Shown: positions 10,797-19,658, counted from the stretch's first letter. The stretch is 64,000 nt of DNA from an uncultured Lentisphaerota bacterium (GCA_903889245.1 CAISWQ010000087.1:25375-89374), one strand, 5' to 3'. The notes: a model not told the origin generated them from the letters alone. Numbers and translations are program-made.

Positions 10797-12260
10797 ATGC
10801 AACCGCGCCAATTTCCTGTCCTGTGCCTCTCCCTGCTGGCACTGCCACTTGTTTGTTGCGCGGCAGAGGTCGCGGCGTGGAGCGTGCCGGAGCCGCGCGG
10901 CAGCTACGCGGTCGTCGTCAGCCGCGCGACCTATGCGCTGCCCAAATGGCGCGCGGTGGTGGACGCGCTCCGCACCAGGCACGACGGCGCGTGCGTCATC
11001 TATAAGGAGACGCTGACCGGGGCGCGCGCGCCGCTGGCCGCACTGCATCCGCGTTACGTCGCGCTCGTCGCGCGGCCGGAGGAGGCCGGACAAAATTTTG
11101 TCGTCGCCGCGCACCGGTTGCTGCGCACGCTTGATGAGGATCCCTACACCGACGCGCAGTGGGGCATCGTCACCGGCTACACGCCGGAGGACGCGCTCAA
11201 GCTGGCGCAAGCGCGCCCGCCGCTCGTCGTGCGCCGCGGACTCGGCGGCACCTCGGCGCTCGACCTCGGCCCGTTCGTCGAGGGGCGCAAGTTCGACGAG
11301 GGCAAGGCCGGCAAGTACTGGATCAAGTCCGCCGACGGGAAAACGGAGGAGAAGCCCGCGCCGCCCGATACGACCGCGCTGATCACCGAGGCGCTGAACA
11401 AGTTCCAGCCCGACCTCTTCATGACCAGCGGCCACGCGACGCCCGACGACTGGCAGATCGGCTACAGTCACCGCGACGGCCAGTTCCGGTGCAGCGCGGG
11501 GCAAGTCATCGGCATTGACCGTAAAGGCGTACACTTCCCGGTGCGCTCGCCGAATCCGAAAATTTATCTGCCGTCGGGCAACTGCCTGATCGGGCAAATC
11601 CACCAGCCGAACTGCATGGCGCTTTCCTTCCTCCGCAGCACGGGCGTCGTGCAGATGTTCGGCTATGTGGTGCCGACCTTCTTTGGCTTCGCCGGTTGGG
11701 GTGTGAACGATTACTTCCTTGGCCGGCCGGGCTCGTGTACGTTCGCGCAGGCGGTCCTCTTCAATCAGCTCGCGCTCGTGCACCAGCTCGAAACGCGCTT
11801 CCCGGACATCGCGCGGAAAAATCTCGGCACGCTCGACACCAACCAGCTCGGCGCAGAAGCGCAGAAGCTCGGCACCAGCGACCGCGACGCGCTCGGCCTG
11901 CTCTGGGATCGCGACGTGCTCGCCTTCTACGGCGACCCGGCGTGGCAGGCGGGCTTCGCCAAGCCGAATCTGGCGTGGAATGCCGAACTGAAAGCCACCG
12001 GCGAAATTCACACGCTGCGCCTGACGACGACGCGCGCCGGTAACTGGGGCGGCCGCCCGCAAGTCTTCGCGCTGCCCAAACGCCTCGGCCCGGCGACCGT
12101 TCAGCAAGGCGGCGACTATAAACCGGTGATCACCGACGACTTCGTGTTGCTGCCGCTCAAGGGCGACTTTGCCGCCAACCAGACCATCGAGCTTGTCTTC
12201 CGCGCGCCGCTTCTGCCGGCGACACCCACCACTGCCCAAGCCGCGCCCATCGCGAAATAG
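10797..12260 (+). CDS. Secreted protein with gingipain/caspase-like (clan CD) features
   Basis: 487 residues with a signal peptide ('CLSLLALPLVCCAAE'), whose Cys pair could also be a lipobox. The body alternates beta strands and helices as in caspase-hemoglobinase folds: 'GSYAVVVSRATYALPKWR', 'RYVALVARPEE', 'QWGIVTGYTPED', then 'LFMTSGHATPDDW' and 'LPSGNCLIGQI'. In clan CD peptidases the catalytic His follows a hydrophobic strand in a (S/T)GHG-type motif and the Cys follows the next strand, so His in 'SGHAT' and Cys in 'SGNCL' are candidates. This is inference from motif layout; family membership is not certain. The C-terminal 120 residues look like an Ig-like beta domain. Confidence 0.55.
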   Translation: MQPRQFPVLCLSLLALPLVCCAAEVAAWSVPEPRGSYAVVVSRATYALPKWRAVVDALRTRHDGACVIYKETLTGARAPLAALHPRYVALVARPEEAGQNFVVAAHRLLRTLDEDPYTDAQWGIVTGYTPEDALKLAQARPPLVVRRGLGGTSALDLGPFVEGRKFDEGKAGKYWIKSADGKTEEKPAPPDTTALITEALNKFQPDLFMTSGHATPDDWQIGYSHRDGQFRCSAGQVIGIDRKGVHFPVRSPNPKIYLPSGNCLIGQIHQPNCMALSFLRSTGVVQMFGYVVPTFFGFAGWGVNDYFLGRPGSCTFAQAVLFNQLALVHQLETRFPDIARKNLGTLDTNQLGAEAQKLGTSDRDALGLLWDRDVLAFYGDPAWQAGFAKPNLAWNAELKATGEIHTLRLTTTRAGNWGGRPQVFALPKRLGPATVQQGGDYKPVITDDFVLLPLKGDFAANQTIELVFRAPLLPATPTTAQAAPIAK

Positions 12261-12269
12261 GCGGACGGT

Positions 12270-13001
12270 TTAGTTCAGCGGCTTGATCCGAACGTTCTTG
12301 AACTGGATCTGCATGGGCTGGCCGGCATGGATTTGCAGCGCGAGGACGCCGGACTTGGCCGCCTTGCTGGCCTGCTCATCCACCACGTCCACGGTTTGCT
12401 TGCCGTTGATGAAGTGCTGGAGATGGTTCCCCTTGGCGATGATGGCGATGTCGTTCCAGTCGCTGGCCTTGATCGTGGCCTGAATGGCCTTGGAATCGCC
12501 GCAACTGCCGACCACTTCCACCGCGCCTTTTTTGGGTTTGGCGGAATTCTCGCGAACGATGATCTTATCGCCGCGCTTGCAGAGGATGCCGCGTCCACCT
12601 TCTTCATAGAGGCCCCCGGTGTGGGTCGGGCCGGTTTCCAGATCGGCCTGGTAGCCGCGGACGACGAAATTTTCGAAGGCCGTGCTGCGATATTGGATGC
12701 CGGAGTTGCCCCAGGCGTTCGTGCCGAAGCGGAAGGAGAGGCGCAGTTCAAAATCGCCGACCACGAGATCTTTATCGCCGTCGCGGGCGATGAGGAAGTT
12801 GTTGCCCTGCGCCGGATTCTCTTTGGTCGTGCTGCCCGTGATGGCGCCATCCTGCACGGACCAGTGATTGGTGCGGCCCGCCCAACCGATGAGGTCCTTC
12901 CCGTTGAACAGGCTCGTGAACCCCGGCTCGACCTCCTGCGCCCGGACGGTGCAGAGGACCAGACCGAGGACGAATGCGGCGCGACCCAACTTGTGCTTCA
13001 T
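12270..13001 (-). CDS. DUF1080 (3-keto-disaccharide hydrolase / LamG-like) secreted protein
   Basis: 243 residues with a cleavable signal peptide ('AAFVLGLVLCTVRAQE'). The mature chain opens with the family hallmark 'GFTSLFNGKDLIGWAG' and 'WSVQDGAITG', then 'DFELRLSFRFG', 'SGIQYRS' and 'NDIAIIAKGNHLQHFINGK', a jelly-roll of the concanavalin/LamG type. Members are known as 3-keto-disaccharide hydrolases and are hugely expanded in PVC bacteria. The gene converges with the gingipain-like gene (9 bases apart) and is divergent from the SGNH hydrolase, with which it shares a promoter region containing two palindromes. Confidence 0.9.
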   Translation of the reverse strand: MKHKLGRAAFVLGLVLCTVRAQEVEPGFTSLFNGKDLIGWAGRTNHWSVQDGAITGSTTKENPAQGNNFLIARDGDKDLVVGDFELRLSFRFGTNAWGNSGIQYRSTAFENFVVRGYQADLETGPTHTGGLYEEGGRGILCKRGDKIIVRENSAKPKKGAVEVVGSCGDSKAIQATIKASDWNDIAIIAKGNHLQHFINGKQTVDVVDEQASKAAKSGVLALQIHAGQPMQIQFKNVRIKPLN

Positions 13002-13114
13002 TTGCTATTCCTCCAGCCGGGCGCCACGCGCCGCAGCCGCCCGCCAATAACCACACGCGCCGCGTAGCGTCAAGTGGCATCTACGCTGGGCGCCCAGCGC
13101 CCCGGTCGGCGAAT

Positions 13115-13160
13115 TTCCAAGCCTTGGAAAAATTTTCGGCGACTTTTCCAAGGCTTGGAA
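13115..13160. repeat. Palindrome pair, 31-bp spacing
   Basis: TTCCAAGCCTTGGAA at 13115-13129 and TTCCAAGGCTTGGAA at 13146-13160, both perfect, in the divergent promoter region between the DUF1080 and SGNH hydrolase genes. Confidence 0.95.
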
Positions 13161-13205
13161 ATAGACTGCGCCGCGCGTTGCACTTTCAACCCAGAGGAGA
13201 AAATC

Positions 13206-14642
13206 ATGAAGCAGCAAAAGACATGGAGTGATGGAGCAATGGAGAATGGGAGTAATGGCGCAAATCCTGACTCGCATTCGACCCCTCTGCAACACTCCAA
13301 CACTCCAGTACTCCAACACTCCATTTCTCTGGCGCGGCTGCTGGGCGGCGCCGGGCTGCTGGTGGGGTTGCTGTTCACCACCTCTTGCGCGTTGCTCGGA
13401 CCGCGGCTGGAGACGAAGCCGGTGGGGCCGGAGTTCGCGAAGTTCGCGCCCCACAAGGCGCCGGCGGCGGAGGGGCTGCTGCTCCAGCAGGGCGACCGGC
13501 TGGCGATCATCGGCGACTCGATCACCGAGCAGAAGATGTACTCGCGGATCATTGAGACCTACCTGACGGTCTGCGTGCCGGAGTTGCAGGTGACCGCGCG
13601 CCAGTACGGCTGGAGCGGCGAGACGGCGGAGGGCTTTCTGCGGCGCATGACCAACGACTGCCTGCGCTTCCAGCCGACCATCGCGACGACGTGCTACGGC
13701 ATGAACGATCACCGTTACCGCCCGTATGACGCGAAAATCGCGGCATGGTATGGGACCAACCAGACGGGCATCGTGCGCGCGTTCAAGGCGGCGGGTACGC
13801 GCGTCGTGCTCGGCTCGCCCGGCTGCGTCGGTAAGATGCCCAGTTGGGTCAAGAGCGCGAGCGGTACGGTCGAGGACCTGAACTTGAGCCTCTGCCGGTT
13901 CCGCAACCATGACCTGGAGATCGCGCAGGCGGAAGGCGTGCGCTTCGCCGATGTCTTCTGGCCGATGTTCACCGCCGGGTTCGCCGCGCAAAAGCAGTTC
14001 GGCGGCGACTACGCTGTGCCGGGCAAGGATGGCGTGCATCCCGGCTGGGCGGGGCAGACGATCATGGCCTTCGCGTTCCTTAAGGCGCTGGGACTCGAGG
14101 GCGAAATCGGCACGTTCACTGTGGACCTCGCCGCCAACAAGGCGACTGCCAGCGCGGGCCACGTGGTGAACAGCTTCACGGATGGCGTGCTGACCGTGAC
14201 CAGTTCGCGCTATCCGTTCTGCGCCACGGGCGACGCCGACAAGGATTCCTCCATCCGCTCCGGCATGGCCCTCGTGGCGTTCAACGATAAACTGAACCGG
14301 CTGCGGCTCGTGGTGCGGGGCGCGACGGCGGCGAGCTATAAGGTGACATGGGGCGAGACCTCGCGCACCTACTCCGCCGCGCAACTGGCGCGGGGCATCA
14401 ACCTCGCCGACGACTTCGCGGTCAACCCGTTCAGCGCGGCGTTCAAGAAGGTGGATGACGCCGTCGGCGCGAAGCAGGGCTACGAGACGGAGCAGATCAA
14501 AAAGATTTTCCACGGCGCCGAGGGCAAGGCCGACATGGAAGCCGCCGTCAAACGGACCGAGGCTGTGCGCGCGCCGCTCGCCGCCGCCATCCAGACCGCC
14601 TTCCAGCCCGTGACGCACACGCTGAAAATAGAAGCGCAGTGA
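13206..14642 (+). CDS. SGNH/GDSL hydrolase, probable lipoprotein
   Basis: 478 residues from the ATG at 13206, chosen because GAGGAGAAAATC precedes it. The SGNH blocks are clear: block I 'IIGDSITEQ' (Ser nucleophile), block III 'CYGMNDHRY', block V 'GKDGVHPGWAG' (Asp and His). It is expected to deacylate a carbohydrate ester outside the cytoplasm. The export signal ('LLGGAGLLVGLLFTTSC') is oddly placed at about residues 42-58, with Cys a possible lipid site. The preceding 30 or so residues are encoded by an 8-nt repeat element (13221-13325) and look like an insertion between the first codons and the hydrophobic core. Confidence 0.85.
   Translation: MKQQKTWSDGAMENGSNGANPDSHSTPLQHSNTPVLQHSISLARLLGGAGLLVGLLFTTSCALLGPRLETKPVGPEFAKFAPHKAPAAEGLLLQQGDRLAIIGDSITEQKMYSRIIETYLTVCVPELQVTARQYGWSGETAEGFLRRMTNDCLRFQPTIATTCYGMNDHRYRPYDAKIAAWYGTNQTGIVRAFKAAGTRVVLGSPGCVGKMPSWVKSASGTVEDLNLSLCRFRNHDLEIAQAEGVRFADVFWPMFTAGFAAQKQFGGDYAVPGKDGVHPGWAGQTIMAFAFLKALGLEGEIGTFTVDLAANKATASAGHVVNSFTDGVLTVTSSRYPFCATGDADKDSSIRSGMALVAFNDKLNRLRLVVRGATAASYKVTWGETSRTYSAAQLARGINLADDFAVNPFSAAFKKVDDAVGAKQGYETEQIKKIFHGAEGKADMEAAVKRTEAVRAPLAAAIQTAFQPVTHTLKIEAQ
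13221..13325. repeat. Inverted octamer-repeat element inside the SGNH hydrolase 5' end
   Basis: The left arm (13221-13258) is a run of 8-nt units such as ATGGAGTG/ATGGAGCA; the right arm (13291-13325) is a run of ACACTCCA/GTACTCCA units, which is complementary. About 32 bases separate them, so the transcript could fold into a long imperfect hairpin. The same element recurs at 62447-62618. Confidence 0.85.
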
Positions 14643-14673
14643 AATGAACGTCACTGACACCTGGAAAACAGTT

Positions 14674-14708
14674 GTCAGTCGTCAGTGGTCATTTGTCATT
14701 GGTCACTT
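14674..14708. repeat. Degenerate heptamer tract (GTCAGTN type)
   Basis: Five 7-nt units starting at 14674: GTCAGTC, GTCAGTG, GTCATTT, GTCATTG, GTCACTT. The same family occurs at 46955-46989. It lies in the 268-base gap between the SGNH hydrolase and the convergent oxidoreductase; I see no gene in that gap. Confidence 0.9.
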
Positions 14709-14831
14709 GCGCGAGGAAGATCGTGCAAGCTGCGGATGATTTCCGCGAAACTCCTCCGCGTAAATTAGCACAATACGCGGCTCGCACTTGACACCGTGCC
14801 AACCCGACAACTGCCGAGCCATTGAAACTCT

Positions 14832-14915
14832 TTTCCGGTTTCAGGTTCCAGGTCTCCAGTTTCCGGTTTCTGCTTTCCGATTTCAGCTTTCAGCTTTCCG
14901 GTTTCGTCATTCAGA
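14832..14915. repeat. Degenerate heptamer tract (TTTCCGG/TTTCAGC type)
   Basis: Twelve consecutive 7-nt units from 14832, e.g. TTTCCGG, TTTCAGG, TTCCAGG, TTTCAGC, TTTCAGC, TTTCCGG. The tract runs up to and over the stop codon of the minus-strand oxidoreductase (14911-14913). Confidence 0.9.
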
Positions 14916-16221
14916 CCTTCGGTTCCCAACCGGGGCGGTATTCGCGCTTGGTGAGCGCGCTGGCTTCGGGATCGCCGATGACCGCGCCGGTGGTCTGGTC
15001 AATGTTGATCGTGCGGCCGGTGCGCACGGCGAGGTTGGCGTAGTGGCAGTACATCGTGCTGCGCTGGCCGTCCTCGATCCACGCGTTCGGCTTGCCGCCG
15101 TTGCGGATGCAGTCGAGGAAGTTCGCGAAGTGCTCCACCGAGTCGCTGCCGGAGCCCTTGCCAACATCCACGTCGCCTTTGCCCTTGAGCCCGACGATCT
15201 CCTTGCCCTTCACGTCGTAGATCTGGTGGCCGGGGTCGGTGACGATCATCGTGCCGCCTTCGCCGTAGAAGGTAACGCGGAAGCCAAGCTTCTCGGCGGC
15301 GCGGCCATGGCTGCTGCTCTGCTCCCACGTGATCAGCTTGTCGCCGAAGTCGAACGCGGCGAGCCCGGTATCCGGCGTCTCCTGGTCGTCCTGGCAGAGG
15401 TAGCGCCCCCCACCCCACGTGACGCGCTTGGGCCGGTCCACCTGCAACCCCCAGCGCGCGAGGTCGAGCGCATGCACGGCGTTGTTGCCAAGCTCGCCGT
15501 TGCCCCAGTGCCAGAACCAGTGCCAGTTGTAATGGATCAGGTTGTCCTTATAGGGCCGCTCCGGCGCCGCGCCCTGCCACAGCGTGTAGTCGAGTTCCGC
15601 CGGCACGGGCACGACCTTGCCGCGGCCGATGCTGGAGCGATAGCGCGTGTAATAGCAGCGCGCGTTCAGCAGCCGGCCGATCGCGCCATCGTGCAGCGCC
15701 TTCATCGCCTCGAGGAACGTCGGCATGGAGCGCCGCTGGTTGCCCATCTGCACGACGCGGTCATGCTTCTTCGCCGCGGCGACCAGCGTCTCCGACTCGA
15801 ACTGGTCGTGGCTGCCGGGCTTCTCCACATAGACGTGCTTGCCCGCCTGACAGGCCATGATCGCGGCAATCGCGTGCCAGTGGTTCGGCGTCGCGATAGT
15901 CACGGCGTCCACGCTCTTGTCCTCCAGCAGGCGGCGCAGATCCTTCTGCGGCTTCGGCGCCTTGCCGCCCTTGGCCACGACGGCCTTGATGCCCTTGGCG
16001 AGCGCGCGGTCGTCCACGTCGCAGATATAGGCGATCTCGACGTTCGGTTGCGCCAGCAGCCCATTGATGTGCGCAAGGCCGCGCGCATTGGTGCCGATGA
16101 CGGCAAGGACGATTTTCTGGCTGGCGGCGAACGCAGGCACGCCTGCGCGCCACGCGGCGAGCCCGGCGCCGAGCGCGGCGGACTGGCGGAGGAAAACACG
16201 GCGATTGATTGTTGAGTTCAT
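14911..16221 (-). CDS. Gfo/Idh/MocA-family oxidoreductase, Tat-exported
   Basis: 436 residues from the ATG at 16221. The N-terminus has a twin-arginine signal ('NRRVFLRQSAALGAGLAAW'), so the folded NAD(P)-binding enzyme is probably exported. A Rossmann domain ('IVLAVIGTNARGLAHINGL') is followed by the catalytic 'YVEKPGSH' (Lys of the EKP motif) and the C-terminal alpha/beta substrate domain ('GNNAVHALDLARWGL'). These proteins act on sugars or inositols and in PVC bacteria often tightly bind their cofactor. Divergent from another family member, with only 31 bases between start codons. The extra upstream ATG at 16395 is within the opposite gene and is rejected. Confidence 0.92.
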   Translation of the reverse strand: MNSTINRRVFLRQSAALGAGLAAWRAGVPAFAASQKIVLAVIGTNARGLAHINGLLAQPNVEIAYICDVDDRALAKGIKAVVAKGGKAPKPQKDLRRLLEDKSVDAVTIATPNHWHAIAAIMACQAGKHVYVEKPGSHDQFESETLVAAAKKHDRVVQMGNQRRSMPTFLEAMKALHDGAIGRLLNARCYYTRYRSSIGRGKVVPVPAELDYTLWQGAAPERPYKDNLIHYNWHWFWHWGNGELGNNAVHALDLARWGLQVDRPKRVTWGGGRYLCQDDQETPDTGLAAFDFGDKLITWEQSSSHGRAAEKLGFRVTFYGEGGTMIVTDPGHQIYDVKGKEIVGLKGKGDVDVGKGSGSDSVEHFANFLDCIRNGGKPNAWIEDGQRSTMYCHYANLAVRTGRTINIDQTTGAVIGDPEASALTKREYRPGWEPKV

Positions 16222-16252
16222 GGCGCTAGAATGTATCCGAAAGGACACCGCA

Positions 16253-17230
16253 ATGAAAACAAAGATTCTGCTGACCACCGCCGCGCTGTGTGCCGCCGCC
16301 ACCTGCCCCGCCGCCGAGCTGCGCATCGGCATCATCGGCTGCGATACCTCGCACGTCCCCGCCTTCACCAAGGTGCTCAACGATGCCAAGGACAAGGCGC
16401 ACGTCCCTGGCGGCCGCGTCGTCGCCGCCTACAAGGGTGGCAGCCAGGACATCCCCAGCAGCGCCGACCGCGTGGACAAATTCGCGCAGGAGATCCAGCA
16501 GAAATACGGCGTCAAACTCGTGGACACCATCGAGGAACTCTGCCAGCAGGTGGATGTCGTGCTGCTGGAGAGCGTGGACGGCCGCCCGCACCTCGCGCAG
16601 GCCAAACCGGTGATCAAGGCGGGCAAGCCGCTGTTCATTGATAAGCCCATGGCCGCCTCGCTGCGCGACGCCGTGGAAATCTTCAAGCTCGCCAAGGCCG
16701 CGAAGGTGCCCGTGTTCAGCGCGTCCTCGCTCCGCTTCGGGAAAGCCACGCAGGCCGTCCGCGGCGGCTCGCTGGGCAAGGTGCAGAGCGCCGAGACCTT
16801 CAGCCCGGTCAACCTCGAACCGCACCACCCCGATCTCTTCTGGTATGGCATCCACGGCGTTGAGTCGCTCTTTACCGTGATGGGCCCCGCCTGCGTCGCG
16901 GTCAAGCGCGGCGCGACAAGCGACGGCCGCGTCGAGATCACCGGCACGTGGAGCGATGGCCGTATTGGAATTTTCCGGCAAGGTCCCGGCAACAAGGGTT
17001 ACGGCGGCAGCGCGAAGGGCGAGAAAGGCGAGGCGCCCGTCGGCGGCTACGATAGCTACGCCCCGCTGCTCGTCGAGATCATGAAATTCTTCCAGTCGGG
17101 TGTGGCGCCCGTCCCAGAACGCGAGACACTCGAAATCCTCGCCTTCATGGAAGCCGCCGACGCCAGCAAGCTCGCCGGCGGCGCCGAGATCAAGCTCGCC
17201 GACCTCCTGAAAAAAGCCGGCGTCGAGTGA
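16253..17230 (+). CDS. Gfo/Idh/MocA-family protein with Sec-type signal
   Basis: 325 residues, ATG at 16253 behind AAAGGACACC. The signal peptide ('ILLTTAALCAAATCPAAE') is Sec-like, lacking twin arginines, unlike its two relatives nearby. The Rossmann strand 'LRIGIIGCDTSHVPAF' lacks the usual GxGxxG (GCDTSH), and the catalytic motif reads 'FIDKPMAAS' (DKP in place of EKP). This points to a divergent subgroup that may not use NAD(P) in the usual way. First gene of a probable operon with the next oxidoreductase and the ThuA protein. Confidence 0.85.
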   Translation: MKTKILLTTAALCAAATCPAAELRIGIIGCDTSHVPAFTKVLNDAKDKAHVPGGRVVAAYKGGSQDIPSSADRVDKFAQEIQQKYGVKLVDTIEELCQQVDVVLLESVDGRPHLAQAKPVIKAGKPLFIDKPMAASLRDAVEIFKLAKAAKVPVFSASSLRFGKATQAVRGGSLGKVQSAETFSPVNLEPHHPDLFWYGIHGVESLFTVMGPACVAVKRGATSDGRVEITGTWSDGRIGIFRQGPGNKGYGGSAKGEKGEAPVGGYDSYAPLLVEIMKFFQSGVAPVPERETLEILAFMEAADASKLAGGAEIKLADLLKKAGVE

Positions 17231-17235
17231 CCGTT

Positions 17236-17281
17236 TTCCAAGGCCTGGAAAATTTCCAGTTTCAGTTTCCAATCCTTGGAA
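17236..17281. repeat. Palindrome pair, 31-bp spacing
   Basis: TTCCAAGGCCTGGAA (17236-17250) and TTCCAATCCTTGGAA (17267-17281) directly after the stop at 17230 and before the next oxidoreductase gene. Confidence 0.93.
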
Positions 17282-17344
17282 ACGCGCGGCAATAATTGCC
17301 GGGCCGGCACGTTTGCGCGGGGAACGTTGATGAAAGGAGTCACT

Positions 17345-18739
17345 ATGAGCAGGACACTGGTTTCACGCAGGGCTTTCATGCGGCGCGGTCTCGCCGGGGG
17401 CGTGGCGCTGGCCGCCGGCCCATTTATTCTGCCGGCCTCGGCCATCGGGGCGAACGAACGCATCGGCCTCGCCGTCATCGGCCCGGGCCGCCAGGGCGGC
17501 GGGCTGCTCGGCTCGGCGGGCAAATCCAAGGACGCGCGCATCGTCGCCATCGCCGATGTCAACCTCGTCCGCGCGCGCCAGAAGGCCGCGCCCTACAAGG
17601 CGGAGGTCTATAAGGATTACCGGAAGCTGCTTGAGCGGAAGGATGTCGATGCCATCATCACCGCGACGCCGGAGCACTGGCGCGCGCTCACGTGCATCCA
17701 CGCCTGCCAGGCGGGCAAGGATGTCTATGCCGAGAAGCCGATGACGCTGACCATCCGCGAGGGCCGGCTGATGGTGCAGGCGGTACGCAAGTACGGCCGC
17801 GTGTTCCAGTGCGGCAGCCAGCAGCGCTCGCAGATCCAGAACCACCTCGGCTGCCAGTTCGTGCGCGAGGGGCTGATCGGCAAGATCAGCAAGGTGATCG
17901 CTTTCAACTATCCCAGCCCGTGGAACAACGGCCTGCCCGCGCAGAAAATTCCCGACGAGCTCGACTGGGATCTCTGGTGCGGGCCGGTCGAGCCGATGCC
18001 ATTCAACGCCGACCTCTACGCGCCGCGCGCAAAGCCGGGCTGGCTCTCGTTCCGCCCGCATTCCGGCGGCGAGATGACCGGCTGGGGCGCGCACGGCTTC
18101 GACCAGATCCAGTGCGCGCTCGGCATGGACGAGAGCGGGCCGGTCGAGGTCTGGACCGAGGGCGGCAAGTTCGAGCCGCCCACCTACACCGCGCCGGAGT
18201 CCAGCGCGCGCGGCAACAAAATCTGCGCCGTGCCAAAGGTCTTCTTCCGCTATGCCACCGGCACGCTCATGGAACTCGCCGATGGCCCGCACGGCGGCGG
18301 CATCTTCATCGGCGAGAAGGGCTCGATCACGATCGACCGCGGCAAATGCAAGTCCGATCCCGCCGACCTCGTGGCGGAAAAACTCGCGCAGGGTATCGCC
18401 AGGCATCACGCCGCCGCCAAAACGCAGAAGTCCTCGGTGGAAGATCCCGCGCCGCCGCCCTCGACGCTGACCGATAACGTCAAGCTGGCCGCCACGCCGC
18501 CGCTGAACGGCGGGCACATGCAAAACTGGTTCGACTGTATCCGCTCGCGCCAGAAGCCCATCGCCGACGTCGAAACCGGCCACCGCTCCGCCACGGTCTG
18601 CCACCTCGGCAACATCGCGCGCTGGACCGGCAAGCGACTGAAATGGGATCCGGTCAAGGAACAGTTCGACGACGCCGAGGCGAACACCTACCTCGACCGC
18701 ACGCGCCGCAAACCCTACGAATTGCCGGAAACCGTCTGA
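17345..18739 (+). CDS. Gfo/Idh/MocA-family oxidoreductase, Tat-exported
   Basis: 464 residues from ATG 17345, selected because AAAGGAG lies 8 bases upstream; the in-frame ATG at 17330 overlaps that site. The Tat signal is 'SRRAFMRRGLAGGVALAAG'. Then the Rossmann domain ('IGLAVIGPGRQGGGLL'), 'YAEKPMTLT' with the catalytic Lys, 'QCGSQQRSQ', and the bacterial C-terminal domain ('GEMTGWGAHGFDQIQ', 'ADVETGHRSATVCHLGNIA'). It probably acts on a sugar in the periplasm. It sits 21 bases upstream of the ThuA gene, a common pairing in PVC genomes. Confidence 0.93.
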   Translation: MSRTLVSRRAFMRRGLAGGVALAAGPFILPASAIGANERIGLAVIGPGRQGGGLLGSAGKSKDARIVAIADVNLVRARQKAAPYKAEVYKDYRKLLERKDVDAIITATPEHWRALTCIHACQAGKDVYAEKPMTLTIREGRLMVQAVRKYGRVFQCGSQQRSQIQNHLGCQFVREGLIGKISKVIAFNYPSPWNNGLPAQKIPDELDWDLWCGPVEPMPFNADLYAPRAKPGWLSFRPHSGGEMTGWGAHGFDQIQCALGMDESGPVEVWTEGGKFEPPTYTAPESSARGNKICAVPKVFFRYATGTLMELADGPHGGGIFIGEKGSITIDRGKCKSDPADLVAEKLAQGIARHHAAAKTQKSSVEDPAPPPSTLTDNVKLAATPPLNGGHMQNWFDCIRSRQKPIADVETGHRSATVCHLGNIARWTGKRLKWDPVKEQFDDAEANTYLDRTRRKPYELPETV

Positions 18740-18760
18740 TCTGATCCAGGAGAAATCAAA

Positions 18761-19621
18761 ATGAAAATCCGCTCGCTCGCCCTGTTCGCCCTGCTCGCAT
18801 TCGGCCTCGCCGCGCAGGCGGCCGACGGCGACAAAATCAAGCTGCTGATCTTCAGCGGCGCCAACAACCACAGTTGGAAGACCACGACACCGGTCCTCCA
18901 GAAGCTGTATGAGGACAGCGGCCGGTTCACCGTGACAGTGACCGAGGACGTGCCGCACCTCAACCCGGCCGAGTTCGCCAAGTACGACGCGATCGTCTGC
19001 AACTACACCAGCTACCCGAACGTGCTCGGCCACCGCTGGCCCGCGGAAACGGAGAAGGCGTTTCTCGACTATGTGGCCGCCGGCCACGGCTTCGTCCTCT
19101 TCCACGCCGCCAGCACCGCGTGGATGGACTGGCCGGAGTTCGGCGACCTCATCGGCCTCACATGGCAGAAGGACGCCGCCGGCAAAAACATCAGCGGCCA
19201 CGGCGCGCAACATTCCTTCGTCGTCACCATCACCGACAAGGATCATCCCGTGACCAAGGGCCTGGGTGACTTCCAGCACGTCAAGGACGAGCTTTATCAC
19301 CGCCAGCTCCTGCACAAGACCGGCCACGTCCTCGCCACGACCTTCTCCGACAAAACGAAGGGCGGCAGCAATACCAACGAGCCGATGGTCGTCATTACCG
19401 AGCTTGGCAAGGGCCGCTGCTTCAACTGCGCGCTCGGCCACGACCCGAAGCCGATGGCCGGTGCGGGTTTCCAGGCGTTGATGCTGCGCGGCGCCGAATG
19501 GGCGGCGACTGGCAAGGTCACCCTCCCGCCACCGGCCAACTGGATTGTCCCGGGCACACCGCAGGCCGAGGAGCTGAAAAAGACCGAGCCGTCCAAGCCG
19601 ACCGCCAAAAAGGTGAAATAA
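18761..19621 (+). CDS. ThuA-domain (trehalose-utilisation-like) secreted protein
   Basis: 286 residues with a signal peptide ('LALFALLAFGLAAQAADG'). The class I glutamine-amidotransferase-like fold of ThuA is visible: 'IKLLIFSGANNHSWKTT', 'YDAIVCNYTSYPN', 'GHGFVLFHAAS', and 'DHPVTKGLGDFQHVKDELYHR' with the family's His/Asp cluster. Its exact reaction is not known; ThuA proteins are linked to trehalose and keto-sugar use. Last gene of the operon that starts at 16253. The C-terminal tail is Lys-rich. Confidence 0.9.
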   Translation: MKIRSLALFALLAFGLAAQAADGDKIKLLIFSGANNHSWKTTTPVLQKLYEDSGRFTVTVTEDVPHLNPAEFAKYDAIVCNYTSYPNVLGHRWPAETEKAFLDYVAAGHGFVLFHAASTAWMDWPEFGDLIGLTWQKDAAGKNISGHGAQHSFVVTITDKDHPVTKGLGDFQHVKDELYHRQLLHKTGHVLATTFSDKTKGGSNTNEPMVVITELGKGRCFNCALGHDPKPMAGAGFQALMLRGAEWAATGKVTLPPPANWIVPGTPQAEELKKTEPSKPTAKKVK

Positions 19622-19622
19622 A

Positions 19623-19658
19623 CTATTCCGCCGCGCGCCCCTTCCTGTTCAGGAATAG
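19623..19658. terminator. Weak bidirectional hairpin between convergent genes
   Basis: CTATTCC at 19623-19629 pairs with GGAATAG at 19652-19658; an inner TTCCTG-TT-CAGGAA dyad is at 19642-19655. It lies between the ThuA gene and trpD, which converge. No T-run, so the call is tentative. Confidence 0.3.

Noticed and set aside
14788..16215. 475-aa plus-strand ORF opposite the Tat oxidoreductase
   Set aside because: The first part is translated heptamer repeat and the rest is a shadow of the minus-strand gene.
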